Shown: positions 1 to 8,867, numbered from the stretch's first letter. The stretch: DNA of 64,000 nt from Aldehydirespirator sp965248735 (GCA_965248735.1 OZ252146.1:3596001-3660000); one strand, 5' to 3'. Program-made: numbers and translations. The notes: generated by a model not told the origin, from the sequence alone.

Positions 1-991
1 CGGCAATGGCGTCGCCCACGAACAGGGGCGGATCGCCAGGCACCACCAGACCGCCGGAGACGGCGGCGTCGTCGCCGAAGGCGACCCGGTTGCTGTGGGG
101 CCCCCGGCGGCCGTGCCCGGTGATCGACACCCAGCCCGTACCGGCCTCCACGACGTCGTCGGGGCAGATCCCCCACTGCTGCATGACCCGGGGCCGGCTG
201 GCCTCCAGCACGAGGTCGGCGCCAGCGATCAGCTTCCGCAAGTCGCCGACAGCTCCGGGGGTGGGCAGGTCGAGGCTCACCTGCTCCTTGCGGTGGTTCA
301 GAAGATCGAAGAACCCGGCCGGGCCCCGCCGGGCGCCGTCGGGGCGGGACGCCGATTCCACCTTCACCACCCGGCAGCCGGCCTCAGCCAGCAGCCCACC
401 CGCCAAGGGGCCGGCCCACAGGCTTGTGAGATCGACCACGATGGGCGCATCGCGGCGCCGAGGGCGGGACTGACCCTCGAAGTGCAGCGACCATGGCCGC
501 GCCGGCCTGGGCGTAGCGCCGACCGCACCCACCGCCAGGCCCAGCGCCGATCCCGTCTCCACGACTTCGGCCGAGGCCATCAGTCTCAGGCGCGACCCGA
601 TCTCGTCCCAGTCGCCGGCAGGCACCGCCGCACCCACCAGCGCTGGCAGCGCCTCGGTGTCGGACGGCCGGGGAAGGCTAAGCGCCACCCAGCCGTCGCT
701 CACCGGGACCATCTGCGCGTACCCGCCCACGCTCCGGGATCCGCCGCGACCGAAGCCGGCGAACGCGGCCCGCGGGCCCAATAGCCCCACGGCGTCCGTC
801 CTCACTTCCCGGCCCAGACCGCTCGTGGCGGCAGCCAGCGCATCTCCCAGAGCGGTCAGAGGGCGCACGATGCCCGCGGGTGACACCGAGGGCGGACCCG
901 ACGCCGGACCGGTCAGGTGCATGGCGCCCGAGGAGGCCCAGGTCCGGGCGCAGCGGTCGTCGTCGAGGGCGGAACTCCGACAGCCGAGCAC
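1..991 (-). CDS. CaiB/BaiF (family III) CoA-transferase, 3' end outside window
   Basis: Reading the minus strand from GTG at 991, one frame stays open to the window edge, so only the N-terminal ~330 residues are present. An in-frame TAG lies five codons upstream of the GTG. Around residue 25 the frame reads ARTWASSGAMHLTG. Around residue 180 a second block reads VVDLTSLWAGPLAGGLLAE followed by VVKVE, then FFDLLNHRKEQVSLDL; this is the CoA-binding N-terminal signature of family III CoA-transferases (formyl-CoA transferase, carnitine CoA-transferase). The ~170 residues before that signature suggest the two-copy form of the family found in actinobacteria. Family members move CoA between organic acids without a covalent thioester intermediate. 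The substrate cannot be told. The frame was read by hand. Confidence 0.8.
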   Translation of the reverse strand, partial: MLGCRSSALDDDRCARTWASSGAMHLTGPASGPPSVSPAGIVRPLTALGDALAAATSGLGREVRTDAVGLLGPRAAFAGFGRGGSRSVGGYAQMVPVSDGWVALSLPRPSDTEALPALVGAAVPAGDWDEIGSRLRLMASAEVVETGSALGLAVGAVGATPRPARPWSLHFEGQSRPRRRDAPIVVDLTSLWAGPLAGGLLAEAGCRVVKVESASRPDGARRGPAGFFDLLNHRKEQVSLDLPTPGAVGDLRKLIAGADLVLEASRPRVMQQWGICPDDVVEAGTGWVSITGHGRRGPHSNRVAFGDDAAVSGGLVVPGDPPLFVGDAIA

Positions 992-1286
992 TGCCCGAAC
1001 CTACCCGAACAGGGCGAGGACACTGCTCGGCCGACGCCCTCTGTGAGCGGCCCGGAGCACTGCCGCGCCCATCGCCTGCCCGCAAAGACTCAGAGGCCGA
1101 GCGGATAGGCGGCGATTCATGAGGATGTTCGCGAGATGTCGAGCGAGGCCGTGGCCCGAGCGGCCCCTGAGCGCAGCGAACAAGAGCGGGCAACAACACG
1201 AATCACCGCGAGGCGTCGACACCTATCCGCGGGGCCTCCTAGGTGAGACCGGGGACAGGACCGTCCTGCGGGGCGTCGGAGGCGAT
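992..1286. other. Non-coding gap before the SDR operon
   Basis: About 300 bases lie between the CoA-transferase start and the SDR promoter. Short frames open here on both strands, but none has recognisable protein content or a good ribosome-binding site. The only structured element I see is one diverged copy (1156-1200) of the repeat that is tandemly arrayed at 23202-23473. Confidence 0.5.
1156..1200 (-). repeat. Single dispersed copy of the 46-bp repeat family
   Basis: On the minus strand these 45 bases match the unit of the array at 23202-23473 at about 40 of 45 positions by eye, including the cores GCTCTTG, TCGCTGCGCTCA and GGGCCGCTCGG. It sits in a gap, not in a gene, as the array does. 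Confidence 0.6.
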
Positions 1287-1314
1287 TTGCCCAGCCAGCA
1301 CCATGTTGTAATCT
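1287..1314 (+). promoter_or_regulatory. Probable sigma-70-type promoter of the SDR operon
   Basis: TTGCCC (1287-1292), a 16-base spacer, then TAATCT (1309-1314). The SDR start codon lies 34 bases downstream, behind a strong GAAAGGAG ribosome-binding site at 1333-1340. Confidence 0.5.
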
Positions 1315-1348
1315 GCTCTCTGCTTTGCCGCTGAAAGGAGGGCGCTTC

Positions 1349-2134
1349 ATGGGTCGGCTCGACGACAAGATCGCATTGGTGACCGGAGCGTCTCGGGGAC
1401 TGGGCGAGGGAATCGCCCGGAGATTCGCCGACGAGGGCGCCGCGGTGGTGTGCGCCGACGTGCTCGACGCCTCTGACGTGGCCTCGTCGCTCCCCGCGGC
1501 ACCGTCGGGCGCTCAGCCGATGGCAATCCAGCTGGATGTCACCGACACGGCACAGGTCGACGAGCAGATGCGCTTGGTGGCCGAGACGTACGGTCGCCTC
1601 GACATCCTCGCCAACAATGCCGGCGTCGCCCAGCCCATCGCTTCGGTCATCGACACCCCCGACGAGGTGTACGAGAACGTCTTCGCAGTGAACGTCCGCG
1701 GCGTGCTGGCCTGCTCCCGCGCCGCGGCTCACATCATGAAGCAGCACAACTGGGGACGGATAATCAATACCGCCTCCCAGACCGGGAAGGTGGCCTGGCA
1801 GGGGTGGGGGATCTACTCGGCCTCCAAGTTCGCGGTGGTGGGACTCACCCAGGTCCTGGCCAAGGAGCTGGCCGAGTACAACATCACGGTCAACGCCATC
1901 TGCCCTGGCACGATGTTCACCAACATGACAAAGACCGGATTCGGCGCCGCCGCGGCCTCCGCGAACAGGGACCGCGACGAGTTGCTGGCCGAGCACATCG
2001 AGACCATCCCCATGAAGCGCCTCGGGACCGCCACCGACATCGGGGCCATGGCTGCGTTCCTCGCCTCCGACGACGCCTGCTACACAACCGGCGCCAGCCT
2101 CAACCTCACCGGCGGCGAGCAGGTCTTCTTCTGA
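1349..2134 (+). CDS. Short-chain dehydrogenase/reductase (SDR)
   Basis: A 261-residue classical SDR: an NAD(P)-dependent oxidoreductase acting on a hydroxyl or keto substrate I cannot name. The cofactor motif TGASRGLG is at residues 12-19, NNAG at 89-92, and the catalytic Ser143, Tyr156 and Lys160 (YSASK) are intact. The ATG at 1349 is preferred over the upstream in-frame start because GAAAGGAG ends eight bases before it and the protein then begins MGRLDDKIALVTG, as is usual for the family. First gene of a plus-strand run with an alcohol dehydrogenase, an M24 protein and E1 alpha/beta, so a catabolic role is likely. A 15-bp repeat tract follows it. Confidence 0.92.
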   Translation: MGRLDDKIALVTGASRGLGEGIARRFADEGAAVVCADVLDASDVASSLPAAPSGAQPMAIQLDVTDTAQVDEQMRLVAETYGRLDILANNAGVAQPIASVIDTPDEVYENVFAVNVRGVLACSRAAAHIMKQHNWGRIINTASQTGKVAWQGWGIYSASKFAVVGLTQVLAKELAEYNITVNAICPGTMFTNMTKTGFGAAAASANRDRDELLAEHIETIPMKRLGTATDIGAMAAFLASDDACYTTGASLNLTGGEQVFF

Positions 2135-2157
2135 TCGGAGCCCGAGACGTGGCACCA

Positions 2158-2217
2158 CCAGGCAACACACCGCCAGGCAACACACAGCCAGGCAACGCAC
2201 CGCCAGGCAACTCACCG
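2158..2217 (+). repeat. Four tandem 15-bp repeats between SDR and alcohol dehydrogenase genes
   Basis: Copies at 2158, 2173, 2188 and 2203, each close to CCAGGCAACACACCG with one or two changes. The unit is a multiple of three. One frame runs from a CTG overlapping the SDR stop (CTGA, 2131) through (PPGNT)n to a TGA at 2230-2232 that overlaps the GTG start of the next gene. Whether it is translated is unknown. Confidence 0.9.
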
Positions 2218-2228
2218 CGGGAGAGATC

Positions 2229-3335
2229 GTGAGCATGACAGCCGCCGTGTATCACGGCTCCCGCGACATCAGGATCGAGCACTTGGAGGTGCCCGAGGTG
2301 GGTCCCGGCGAGCTGCTCATCGAGGTTCATGCGGCTGGGATCTGCGGGACCGATGCGTCGGAGTGGAGTCACGGGCCGACCATGTTTCCCATCTCGACGC
2401 GCAACGCGCGGTCGGGCCACTTGGGGCCGATGGTTCCCGGCCACGAGTTCGGCGGCCGGGTGGCGGCCCGCGGCCACGGCGTCGAGGGCTTCCCCGACGA
2501 TGCCATCGTGGCCAGCGGCGCGGGCATCTCGTGCGGCACCTGTCCGGCCTGCACGCGGATGCGCACCAACTTCTGCGGGCGGTACTTCACGGTGGGCCTC
2601 CAGCGGAACGGGGCCCTGGCGCAGTATGTGACGGTGCCGGCGTCGATCTGCCTTCCGGTGGAACAGCACGGGCTGGGCGACGACGGCGCAGCCCTGGTCC
2701 AACCCATGTCCGTGGCCCTGCACGCCCTGCGCCAGGGATCGCCGCAACCTGGCGACACCGTGGTGGTCCTCGGGGTCGGGGGCGTGGGTGCGTTCCTGGT
2801 CTACGCCGCAGAGGAGATGGGTCTGCGGGTTGTCGCCGCCGACCTCGCGGCCGAGAGGCTGCAAATCGCCAGTGCGCTGGGAGCGGCCTGCACCGTGGAA
2901 GTGAACCGGGACGAGGACCTCGCGTCGCAGCTGCGGCGGGCCCTGGATGCGCCCGCGGTTGTGGCCTACGAGGTGACCGGCGTGGCCGAGGCGCTCCAAG
3001 GGGCACTGGCCGTAGTGGAACCGCGCGGCCGGGTGGTGGCCGTCGGCCTTGGTGCCAGACCCGTTCCGGTTGACGTCCGCTCGCTCACGCTGCGAGAGGT
3101 GTCGCTGGTGGGAACCAACGCCCATGTGTTCGGTGCCGACTTCGAGGAGGCGGCCCGGCTGGTGGGGCGCCGCCCGGGCGGATGGAGTGACGTGGCACCA
3201 GTGGCCCTGCCGCTCGACGCTCTGGTGCAGGGCGGGCTCCAGCCAATGGTCGACGGCAGGAGCGAACGCATCAAGACGCTTATTGATCCGTGGGCCACGG
3301 AGGTGCGTCCCACAGGCGGATGGCCCGTCGAATAG
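2229..3335 (+). CDS. Zinc-dependent alcohol dehydrogenase (MDR superfamily)
   Basis: A 368-residue medium-chain dehydrogenase of the butanediol/threonine/sorbitol dehydrogenase group. It oxidises a secondary alcohol or polyol with NAD(P)+; the substrate is not evident. Catalytic zinc ligands are Cys39 (ICGTD) and His72-Glu73 (GHE). The structural zinc lobe is complete, with Cys102, 105, 108 and 116. The Rossmann motif is LGVGGVGAF. GTG at 2229 or ATG at 2235 could be the start; GGGAGAG lies just upstream. Neighbours are an SDR and acetoin/branched-chain-type E1 subunits. A diol-to-ketone route feeding E1 would fit, but this is inference. Confidence 0.92.
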   Translation: MSMTAAVYHGSRDIRIEHLEVPEVGPGELLIEVHAAGICGTDASEWSHGPTMFPISTRNARSGHLGPMVPGHEFGGRVAARGHGVEGFPDDAIVASGAGISCGTCPACTRMRTNFCGRYFTVGLQRNGALAQYVTVPASICLPVEQHGLGDDGAALVQPMSVALHALRQGSPQPGDTVVVLGVGGVGAFLVYAAEEMGLRVVAADLAAERLQIASALGAACTVEVNRDEDLASQLRRALDAPAVVAYEVTGVAEALQGALAVVEPRGRVVAVGLGARPVPVDVRSLTLREVSLVGTNAHVFGADFEEAARLVGRRPGGWSDVAPVALPLDALVQGGLQPMVDGRSERIKTLIDPWATEVRPTGGWPVE

Positions 3336-3384
3336 TTTGCTGGATGGGCAACCAGCGCCGGCACGCCCACAAGGGGGCTGAACA

Positions 3385-4653
3385 GTGAGCACTGAACACC
3401 GCATCGGCGACTTCCCGGTCGCGACCACACCCTCGCCCGGAGTGATGGCAGTCGACTGGGAGGAGCGCGTGGACTTCGACCGGCTGCGGCGCTACCGGCT
3501 GGAGCGAGCGCGAGCCGCGCTGGACGAATCGGACCTCGGGGCGCTGCTGGTGTTCGACACGGCCAACATCCGGTATCTGACCGCCACTCACATCGGGTAC
3601 TGGGCCTTCAACAAGATGGAACGCTGGGCCTTGCTGACCCGAACCGGCGAACCTTGGATCTGGGACTTCGGTTCGGCCGCACGTGTTCACTCCATGCATT
3701 CACCATGGCTGCATCCGGGCCATTCGGTGGGAGGCAACACCGGCCTGGCCGGATCCATCGGCCCCGAGTCGGGACTGGTGACCCGGGCCGTCCGCGAGAT
3801 CTGCGACGTCCTGCGCGACGAGGGAGTTGCTCAGATGCCGCTGGGCGTCGACATGGCCGAGGCGGAGATGTATTTGGAGCTGGTGAAGGCCGGCATCGAC
3901 GTGCGCAACGGGCAGCAGGTCATGCTCAAGGCCCGGGAGATCAAGAGCCCCGACGAGCTAATGCTGCTCACCCAAGCCTCCGCGATGGTGGACGGGGTGT
4001 ACCACGACATCTTCGAGGCGCTCAAGCCCGGCGTGCGGGAGTCCGACATAGTGGCCCTGGCCAACAAGCGGCTCTACGAGATGGGATCCGAGCACGTCGA
4101 GGCGGTCAACTCCATCGCCGGGGAGCGCTGCAGCCCCCACCCCCATGTTTTCTCCGACCGTCTCATCCGTCCGGGGGACACCGCCTACTTCGACATCATC
4201 CAGGCTCACAACGGCTACCGCACCTGCTACTACAGGACGTTCGCGGTGGGTCGGGCCACACCGGCCCAGCGAGACGCCTACAAGCGGGCCCGCGAATGGA
4301 TCGACGCCGCCATAGCCCTGGTGAAGCCGGGGACCACCACCGACGTGATCGCGGAGTCATGGCCCCAGGCTCAGGAGTTCGGATTCCCCGACGAGATGGA
4401 GGCTTTCGGCCTCCAGTTCGGCCACGGGGTGGGGCTCTCGGTCCACGAGCGCCCCGTGATCAGCAGGTTGAACTCGATCGAGAACCCGATCGAGCTCAAG
4501 GAGGGCATGTTCTTCGCGCTGGAAACCTTCTGCCCGGCCGACGACGGCCGCTCGGCGGCCCGCATCGAGGAAATGGTGGTCTGCTCGGCCGAGGGGCCCC
4601 AGGTGGTGACCCTCTTCCCCGCGGAGGAGCTTCAGGTTGCCAACCAGTACTAG
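3385..4653 (+). CDS. M24-fold (creatinase/Xaa-Pro peptidase-like) protein with one altered metal ligand
   Basis: A 422-residue pita-bread-fold protein with a creatinase-like N-terminal domain (about residues 30-185) and an M24 catalytic domain. Of the five canonical metal ligands, Asp270 (YFDII), His347 (FGHGVG), Glu380 (FALETF) and a Glu at 395/396 (RIEEM) are present. The second Asp, expected eleven residues after Asp270, is Cys281 (GYRTCYYRTF). It may be a peptidase, a creatinase-like metal-free hydrolase, or a relative of the DMSP lyase DddP, which uses the same fold; I cannot choose. GTG start with the TGA of a short upstream ORF overlapping it. The downstream E1 alpha start overlaps its last 17 bases. 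Confidence 0.85.
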   Translation: MSTEHRIGDFPVATTPSPGVMAVDWEERVDFDRLRRYRLERARAALDESDLGALLVFDTANIRYLTATHIGYWAFNKMERWALLTRTGEPWIWDFGSAARVHSMHSPWLHPGHSVGGNTGLAGSIGPESGLVTRAVREICDVLRDEGVAQMPLGVDMAEAEMYLELVKAGIDVRNGQQVMLKAREIKSPDELMLLTQASAMVDGVYHDIFEALKPGVRESDIVALANKRLYEMGSEHVEAVNSIAGERCSPHPHVFSDRLIRPGDTAYFDIIQAHNGYRTCYYRTFAVGRATPAQRDAYKRAREWIDAAIALVKPGTTTDVIAESWPQAQEFGFPDEMEAFGLQFGHGVGLSVHERPVISRLNSIENPIELKEGMFFALETFCPADDGRSAARIEEMVVCSAEGPQVVTLFPAEELQVANQY

Positions 4654-5674
4654 CCGAGAACCCCACCTCAGCGAGACGGCAGACGCCGGCCCGGGCATCG
4701 ACCTCGATCAGCGCATCGACCTCTACCGGATGATGGTCGAGGCCCGGCTGTTCGAAGAGTTGGCCTACCGGATGTTCCTGGAGGGCCTGGTGAAGGGGAC
4801 CTCGCACCTGGCCATTGGACAGGAGGCCATCGCGGCCGCATTCGCGGCTGTGATGGAGCCCGGCGACCTCTCATTTTGCACCTACCGGGGTCACATCCAC
4901 ACGCTGCTGAGGGGAGCGCCCCCGAGTCGGCTGATGGCCGAGCTGTTCGGAAGAGCTTCGGGGATCTGCGGAGGAAAGGGCGGCTCGATGCATCTCACCG
5001 ACGCCTCCGCGGGTGCGATGGGCTCCTACGCCATCGTGGGTGCTCACCTGCCGATCGCAGTGGGAGCAGCATGGGCGGCATCTGAACGGGGAACCGGCCA
5101 GACGGCCGTGTGCTTCTTCGGTGACGGCGCCACCAACATCGGCGCCTTCCACGAGGCCTTGAACATGGCGGCGGTGTGGTCTGTGCCGGTGGTGTTCGTG
5201 TGCGAGAACAACCAGTACATGGAGTACACGCCCATCCGGTCGGTGACGGCGGTGAAGAACCCGGCCGCGGACCGGGCTCTGGCATACGGACTCGACCCCG
5301 TCCTCGTCGACGGGAACGACGCAGACCAAATGTTCGAGACGGCCCGATCCGCCATCGGGAGAGCCCGGGCAGGGGGAGGCCCCAGCCTCATCGAAGCCGC
5401 CACCTACCGCCACGGCGGTCACTCCCGGGCCGATCCGGGCGACTACCGGCCCGACGACGAGGTGGAGAGGTGGAAGGCCCGCGATCCGATCCCTGCCTAC
5501 AGGAAGCGACTGCTCGAGGCGGGTGCCGCGACCCGGCAGCTCGACGATGTCGAAGCCGCGGCGAACAGGACCATGCGTGAAGCTGTGGACGAAGCCAAGG
5601 CCGCTCCGGCGCCCGCCGCTTCGGTGATCGGCACGAACCTGTGGGCTGACGGAGGGTCGGCATGGCGGAACTGA
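4637..5674 (+). CDS. TPP-dependent dehydrogenase E1 component, alpha subunit
   Basis: 345 residues, normal length for the E1 alpha subunit of pyruvate, acetoin or branched-chain 2-oxoacid dehydrogenases. The thiamine-diphosphate motif begins GDGATN (162-167). The GGKGGSMH block and the ENNQY segment typical of the family are present. It decarboxylates the 2-oxo substrate with the beta subunit and passes the acyl group to a lipoyl domain. TTG at 4637 is the likely start: GGAGG lies about nine bases upstream, and it overlaps the M24 gene by 17 bases. No E2 or E3 gene follows, so partner subunits must be elsewhere. Substrate unresolved; acetoin or a branched 2-oxoacid are the main options. Confidence 0.9.
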   Translation: MPTSTSREPHLSETADAGPGIDLDQRIDLYRMMVEARLFEELAYRMFLEGLVKGTSHLAIGQEAIAAAFAAVMEPGDLSFCTYRGHIHTLLRGAPPSRLMAELFGRASGICGGKGGSMHLTDASAGAMGSYAIVGAHLPIAVGAAWAASERGTGQTAVCFFGDGATNIGAFHEALNMAAVWSVPVVFVCENNQYMEYTPIRSVTAVKNPAADRALAYGLDPVLVDGNDADQMFETARSAIGRARAGGGPSLIEAATYRHGGHSRADPGDYRPDDEVERWKARDPIPAYRKRLLEAGAATRQLDDVEAAANRTMREAVDEAKAAPAPAASVIGTNLWADGGSAWRN

Positions 5675-6639
5675 TCACCTACCGCGACGCGGTGGCCCGG
5701 GCCCTCGCCCAGGAGATGGAGCGGGACGACTCGGTGTACTTCATCGGCGAGGACGTGGCCGCGGCCGGAGGCGTGTTCAAGACCACGTCGGGACTCCTGG
5801 AGCGGTTCGGACCGAGGCGGGTGCGCGACACCCCGATCTCCGAGGAGGCGATCATCGGCGCGGCGATGGGCGCGGCCATGAACGGCCTGCGTCCGGTGGC
5901 CGAGATCATGTTCTCGGACTTCCTGGCCACGTGCTGGGACATCGTCGCCAACCAGATCGCCAAGACCCGCTACATGACCGACGGCCAGGTCGAGTTGCCG
6001 CTCGTGATCCGAACAGCTAACGGAGGGGGGCTGCGCTTCGGCGCCCAGCACTCCCAGAGCGTCGAGAACTGGGCCATGTCGGTGCCGGGTCTCAAGGTGG
6101 TGGCCCCCTCAACGCCCCGAGATGTCATCGAGTTGATGGCCGCGTCCATCCGCGATCCCGATCCCGTCGTCTTCTTCGAGCACAAGGCGCTGTATCCCAC
6201 CAAGGGACCGGTCCCCGAGGGCGAGCTGGTGGGCGAACTCGGCAAGGCGGCGGTCGTGCGCACCGGCTCCGATCTGACCATCGTGGCCCTGGCAGCCATG
6301 GTCCCCAAGGCTGTGGCCGCGGCAGAGGATCTGGCCCGCCGCGGGGTGGAGGCCACCGTGGTCGACTTGCGATGTCTGGTGCCCCTCGACACACGGACGC
6401 TGCTGGCCGCCTCCAGCGAGACGGGCAGGGTCTTCACGGTCGAGGAGAATCCCCGATTGTGCGGATGGGGCGCCGAGGTGGCCTCCATCGTGATGGAGGA
6501 GGCCTTCTTCGACCTGGATCAGCCCGTAATCCGCATCACCACCGACCACATCCCCCTGCCCTCCGCCGACTCCTTGGAAGACGCCACCATTCCCTCGGTG
6601 TCGCGCATCGTGGAGGTCGTCGAGAAGACCCTCGACTGA
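5662..6639 (+). CDS. TPP-dependent dehydrogenase E1 component, beta subunit
   Basis: 325 residues, full length for E1 beta. The N-terminus MAELITYRDAVARALAQEM, the GEDV block, FSDF and HSQS segments, and the C-terminal domain (VVDLRCLVPLDTRTL) match transketolase-like beta subunits. ATG at 5662 overlaps the alpha stop by 13 bases, indicating translational coupling and 1:1 production of the heterotetramer. It completes the TPP site with the alpha subunit. Confidence 0.92.
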   Translation: MAELITYRDAVARALAQEMERDDSVYFIGEDVAAAGGVFKTTSGLLERFGPRRVRDTPISEEAIIGAAMGAAMNGLRPVAEIMFSDFLATCWDIVANQIAKTRYMTDGQVELPLVIRTANGGGLRFGAQHSQSVENWAMSVPGLKVVAPSTPRDVIELMAASIRDPDPVVFFEHKALYPTKGPVPEGELVGELGKAAVVRTGSDLTIVALAAMVPKAVAAAEDLARRGVEATVVDLRCLVPLDTRTLLAASSETGRVFTVEENPRLCGWGAEVASIVMEEAFFDLDQPVIRITTDHIPLPSADSLEDATIPSVSRIVEVVEKTLD

Positions 6640-6678
6640 CGCGAGTTGGTCGCGGATGCGAAGGACTGCGAGGCAACC

Positions 6679-7553
6679 ATGAGCAACACCACGGTCGGGT
6701 TCGTAGGGCTGGGCAGCATGGGACTTCCCATGGCGACCAACATCGCGGCCGCGGGCTTCCCGCTGGTCGTCTGGAACCGGACCGCATCCAAGTCGGAGAT
6801 GTTGGCCGCCCGCACCGGAGCCCGGGTGGCCGCCTCGCCGGCAGCCCTAGCCGCCGCAGCCGACGTGTTGATCACGATGGTGGCCGACGGCGAAGTGCTG
6901 CTCGATCTCTACGGAGGCTCGGGCGCCATAGCGGGATCGCTTCGAGCAGGCACTGTCTGCGTGGACATGAGCACGATCAGCCCCCGCCAAGCCACGGAAG
7001 TAGCCGGTGAGGTGACCAGCGCCGGCAGCCGCTTCGTAGACGCCCCCGTGTCGGGCAGTGTGGCGCTGGCCGAAGCGGGCACTCTCACCGTCATGGCCGG
7101 AGGGAGGCCCGCGACGTCGACGCGGCGCGCCCCGTGCTCGAGGCCATGAGCGCGCGGATCTATCACATGGGGCCGGTGGGCTCCGGCGCCACGATCAAGC
7201 TGGCTGTCAACTCGATCGTTTACGGACTCGGCCAAGCGGTCTCGGAGGCACTCGTGCTAGCCGAGGCAGCTGGGATCGAGCGGACCCGCGCCTACGAGGT
7301 CTTCGCCAACAGCGCCATCGCAGCCCCGTTCGTGCACTACCGCGAGGAGGCCTTCCTGAAGCCCGGTCAGGTTCCCGTGGCCTTCCGGATGGTCCTAGCC
7401 CGAAAGGATCTGGACCTGGCCCTGGATCTAGCCGGGCGCGTGGGCGCGGCCATGCCGCAGGGACAACTCAATCGCACGGTGATTGCAGAGGCCATCGAGG
7501 CGGGCTTCGGAGACCACGACATGTCTGCTGTGGCCGAGTACCTACGGTCGTAG
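6679..7553 (+). pseudogene. 3-hydroxyisobutyrate/beta-hydroxyacid dehydrogenase homologue with a frameshift
   Basis: The N-terminal half (from ATG 6679: VGFVGLGSMGLPMA, GxGxxG cofactor motif, then DAPVSGS) and the C-terminal half (GPVGSGATIKLAVNS with the catalytic Lys, then HYREEAFLKPG) are in different frames. Adding one G in the run at 7102-7104 restores a continuous protein through EARDVDAARPVLEAMSARIYHMG, about 291 residues, normal for the family. So one base is missing: either a real recent mutation or a sequencing error. The family oxidises beta-hydroxyacids such as 3-hydroxyisobutyrate, which would fit an operon with branched-chain-type E1. RBS GCGAGG precedes the ATG. Confidence 0.85.
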
Positions 7554-7675
7554 CGCTCCGAGGGCTGCGCGGAGGGCTGACCGAGTTGGCCGCCGAAATC
7601 GCACCGCAGTAGCGTGACTCTTTCAAAAGAAGGTCCAGGTTCGCCCAGGGGCCGCCAAGTCAGGGAGAAACACAA

Positions 7676-8719
7676 ATGAGACTACGCCTTGTACCCATGT
7701 TGGTAATGCTGGGGGCCTTTGCGCTCTTGGCTGGAGCTTGCAGCGGCGACAGCGCAGAGGAGGAAATGGGCAACACCATCGTTGCCTTCATTCCGACCAC
7801 TACCAACACCTACATCGCAGAGTGGGGTCGCGGCGCCCAAGAGACGGCTGCGGAACTCGGGTACGAACTGATCATCATCGAGAACAACTTCGACCAGGCG
7901 GAGCAAGACACCCAGGTTCAGCAGCAACTCGGGGTCGCTGAGGGCGTGGTGGCCTACGCATGGTGGCCTTCAGACAACGAAGCCGGCGTCGCCTCGTTGC
8001 AGGCCCTGGCCGACACCGGAGTCCCGGTGATCCAGACCAACCAGCTTCCGTTCCCCGGGTCCGATCAGTACGTGGTCGGCTACGCCGGGGTCAACGACGT
8101 CCTCAACGGCGAGGTCGCGGCCGAACTAGTGGTCGAGGCCCGCGACGTGATGGTCGCCAGCGGCGCGGAACTCCACAGCGGGGGCGGCAACGCCATAATC
8201 ATCGGATTCGTGGCCGGATACCAGGCGGGAATCGACCGCTCGGCGGCCGCCAGGTCGATCCTGGAGGCCGCGGGCATCAGCGTGCTCGGCGAGGTCGAGG
8301 CCGGCTTCGGACCGGCCGAGGGCTACGACGCCACCAAGCAACTCGTTGCCGCTCATCGCAGCGACGGAATCGACCTGGTGTATGCCCACAACTCGGCACT
8401 GGCCGAGGGCGTCATCCACGCCCTCGAAGAGGAGGGCTTCGCGCCCGGCGAGGACATCATGGTCGTCGGCGGCACGTGCCACGGCAACCTTGAGTTCCTG
8501 GAGAACGGCAAGGAGTTCGCGACCGGTCTGCAGGCGGCACGGCTCGAGGGCGTCTTCAGCATCAACACACTGGATGAGTACCTGACCAATGGCTCCCTGG
8601 CGAGCTTCAACAACTTCATCCCCAACCCGCCGGTGCACAGCCCTGCCTATTCGGACACCAACGAGATCGAGTCGGTGACAGTCGAGGGATTCGGCGTCAA
8701 CGATCTCTGCGTGTACTGA
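7676..8719 (+). CDS. Sugar-type ABC transporter substrate-binding lipoprotein
   Basis: 347 residues. A signal peptide ends in the lipobox LAGAC (Cys22), so the protein is lipid-anchored outside the membrane. The mature part is a type I periplasmic binding fold related to RbsB/LsrB (FIPTTTNTYIAEWGRGAQETAAELG near the start, then GVPVIQTNQ and VGYAGVND). It should deliver a sugar or small polar ligand to the RbsA/RbsC-type importer at 9621-13104. GGGAGA lies eight bases before the ATG. A strong hairpin (8761-8793) separates it from the downstream genes, a common way to express the binding protein in excess. Confidence 0.92.
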   Translation: MRLRLVPMLVMLGAFALLAGACSGDSAEEEMGNTIVAFIPTTTNTYIAEWGRGAQETAAELGYELIIIENNFDQAEQDTQVQQQLGVAEGVVAYAWWPSDNEAGVASLQALADTGVPVIQTNQLPFPGSDQYVVGYAGVNDVLNGEVAAELVVEARDVMVASGAELHSGGGNAIIIGFVAGYQAGIDRSAAARSILEAAGISVLGEVEAGFGPAEGYDATKQLVAAHRSDGIDLVYAHNSALAEGVIHALEEEGFAPGEDIMVVGGTCHGNLEFLENGKEFATGLQAARLEGVFSINTLDEYLTNGSLASFNNFIPNPPVHSPAYSDTNEIESVTVEGFGVNDLCVY

Positions 8720-8760
8720 TCGGTTGCCGAGAGGTCAGCACCTATCGATTGGATGACCGG

Positions 8761-8793
8761 ACAGCAGGCCGGCTCAGACTGCCGGCCTGCTGT
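8761..8793 (+). terminator. Hairpin after the binding-protein gene (terminator or attenuator)
   Basis: Perfect 12-bp stem: ACAGCAGGCCGG (8761-8772) pairs with CCGGCCTGCTGT (8782-8793) around a 9-base loop. No U-run follows, as is common in actinobacteria. It could end most transcripts, protect the 3' end of the binding-protein mRNA, or both. Confidence 0.75.
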
Positions 8794-8867
8794 CTCGGCC
8801 AATCGGTCAGCGAGGGGCGCAGGCCCGGCCCACCGACGGCAGCACGAGCCATGAAGGGACCCCGAAG

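Noticed and set aside
3385..4653. Naming the M24-fold protein DddP (DMSP lyase)
   Set aside because: The fold fits, but the second metal Asp is Cys here and I cannot confirm the DddP-specific ligands. Kept as one option only.
1349..7553. Reading the first operon as an acetoin/2,3-butanediol catabolic operon
   Set aside because: An MDR dehydrogenase plus E1 alpha/beta would fit, but E2, E3 and the typical regulator are absent, and the M24 and hydroxyisobutyrate-type genes point elsewhere.
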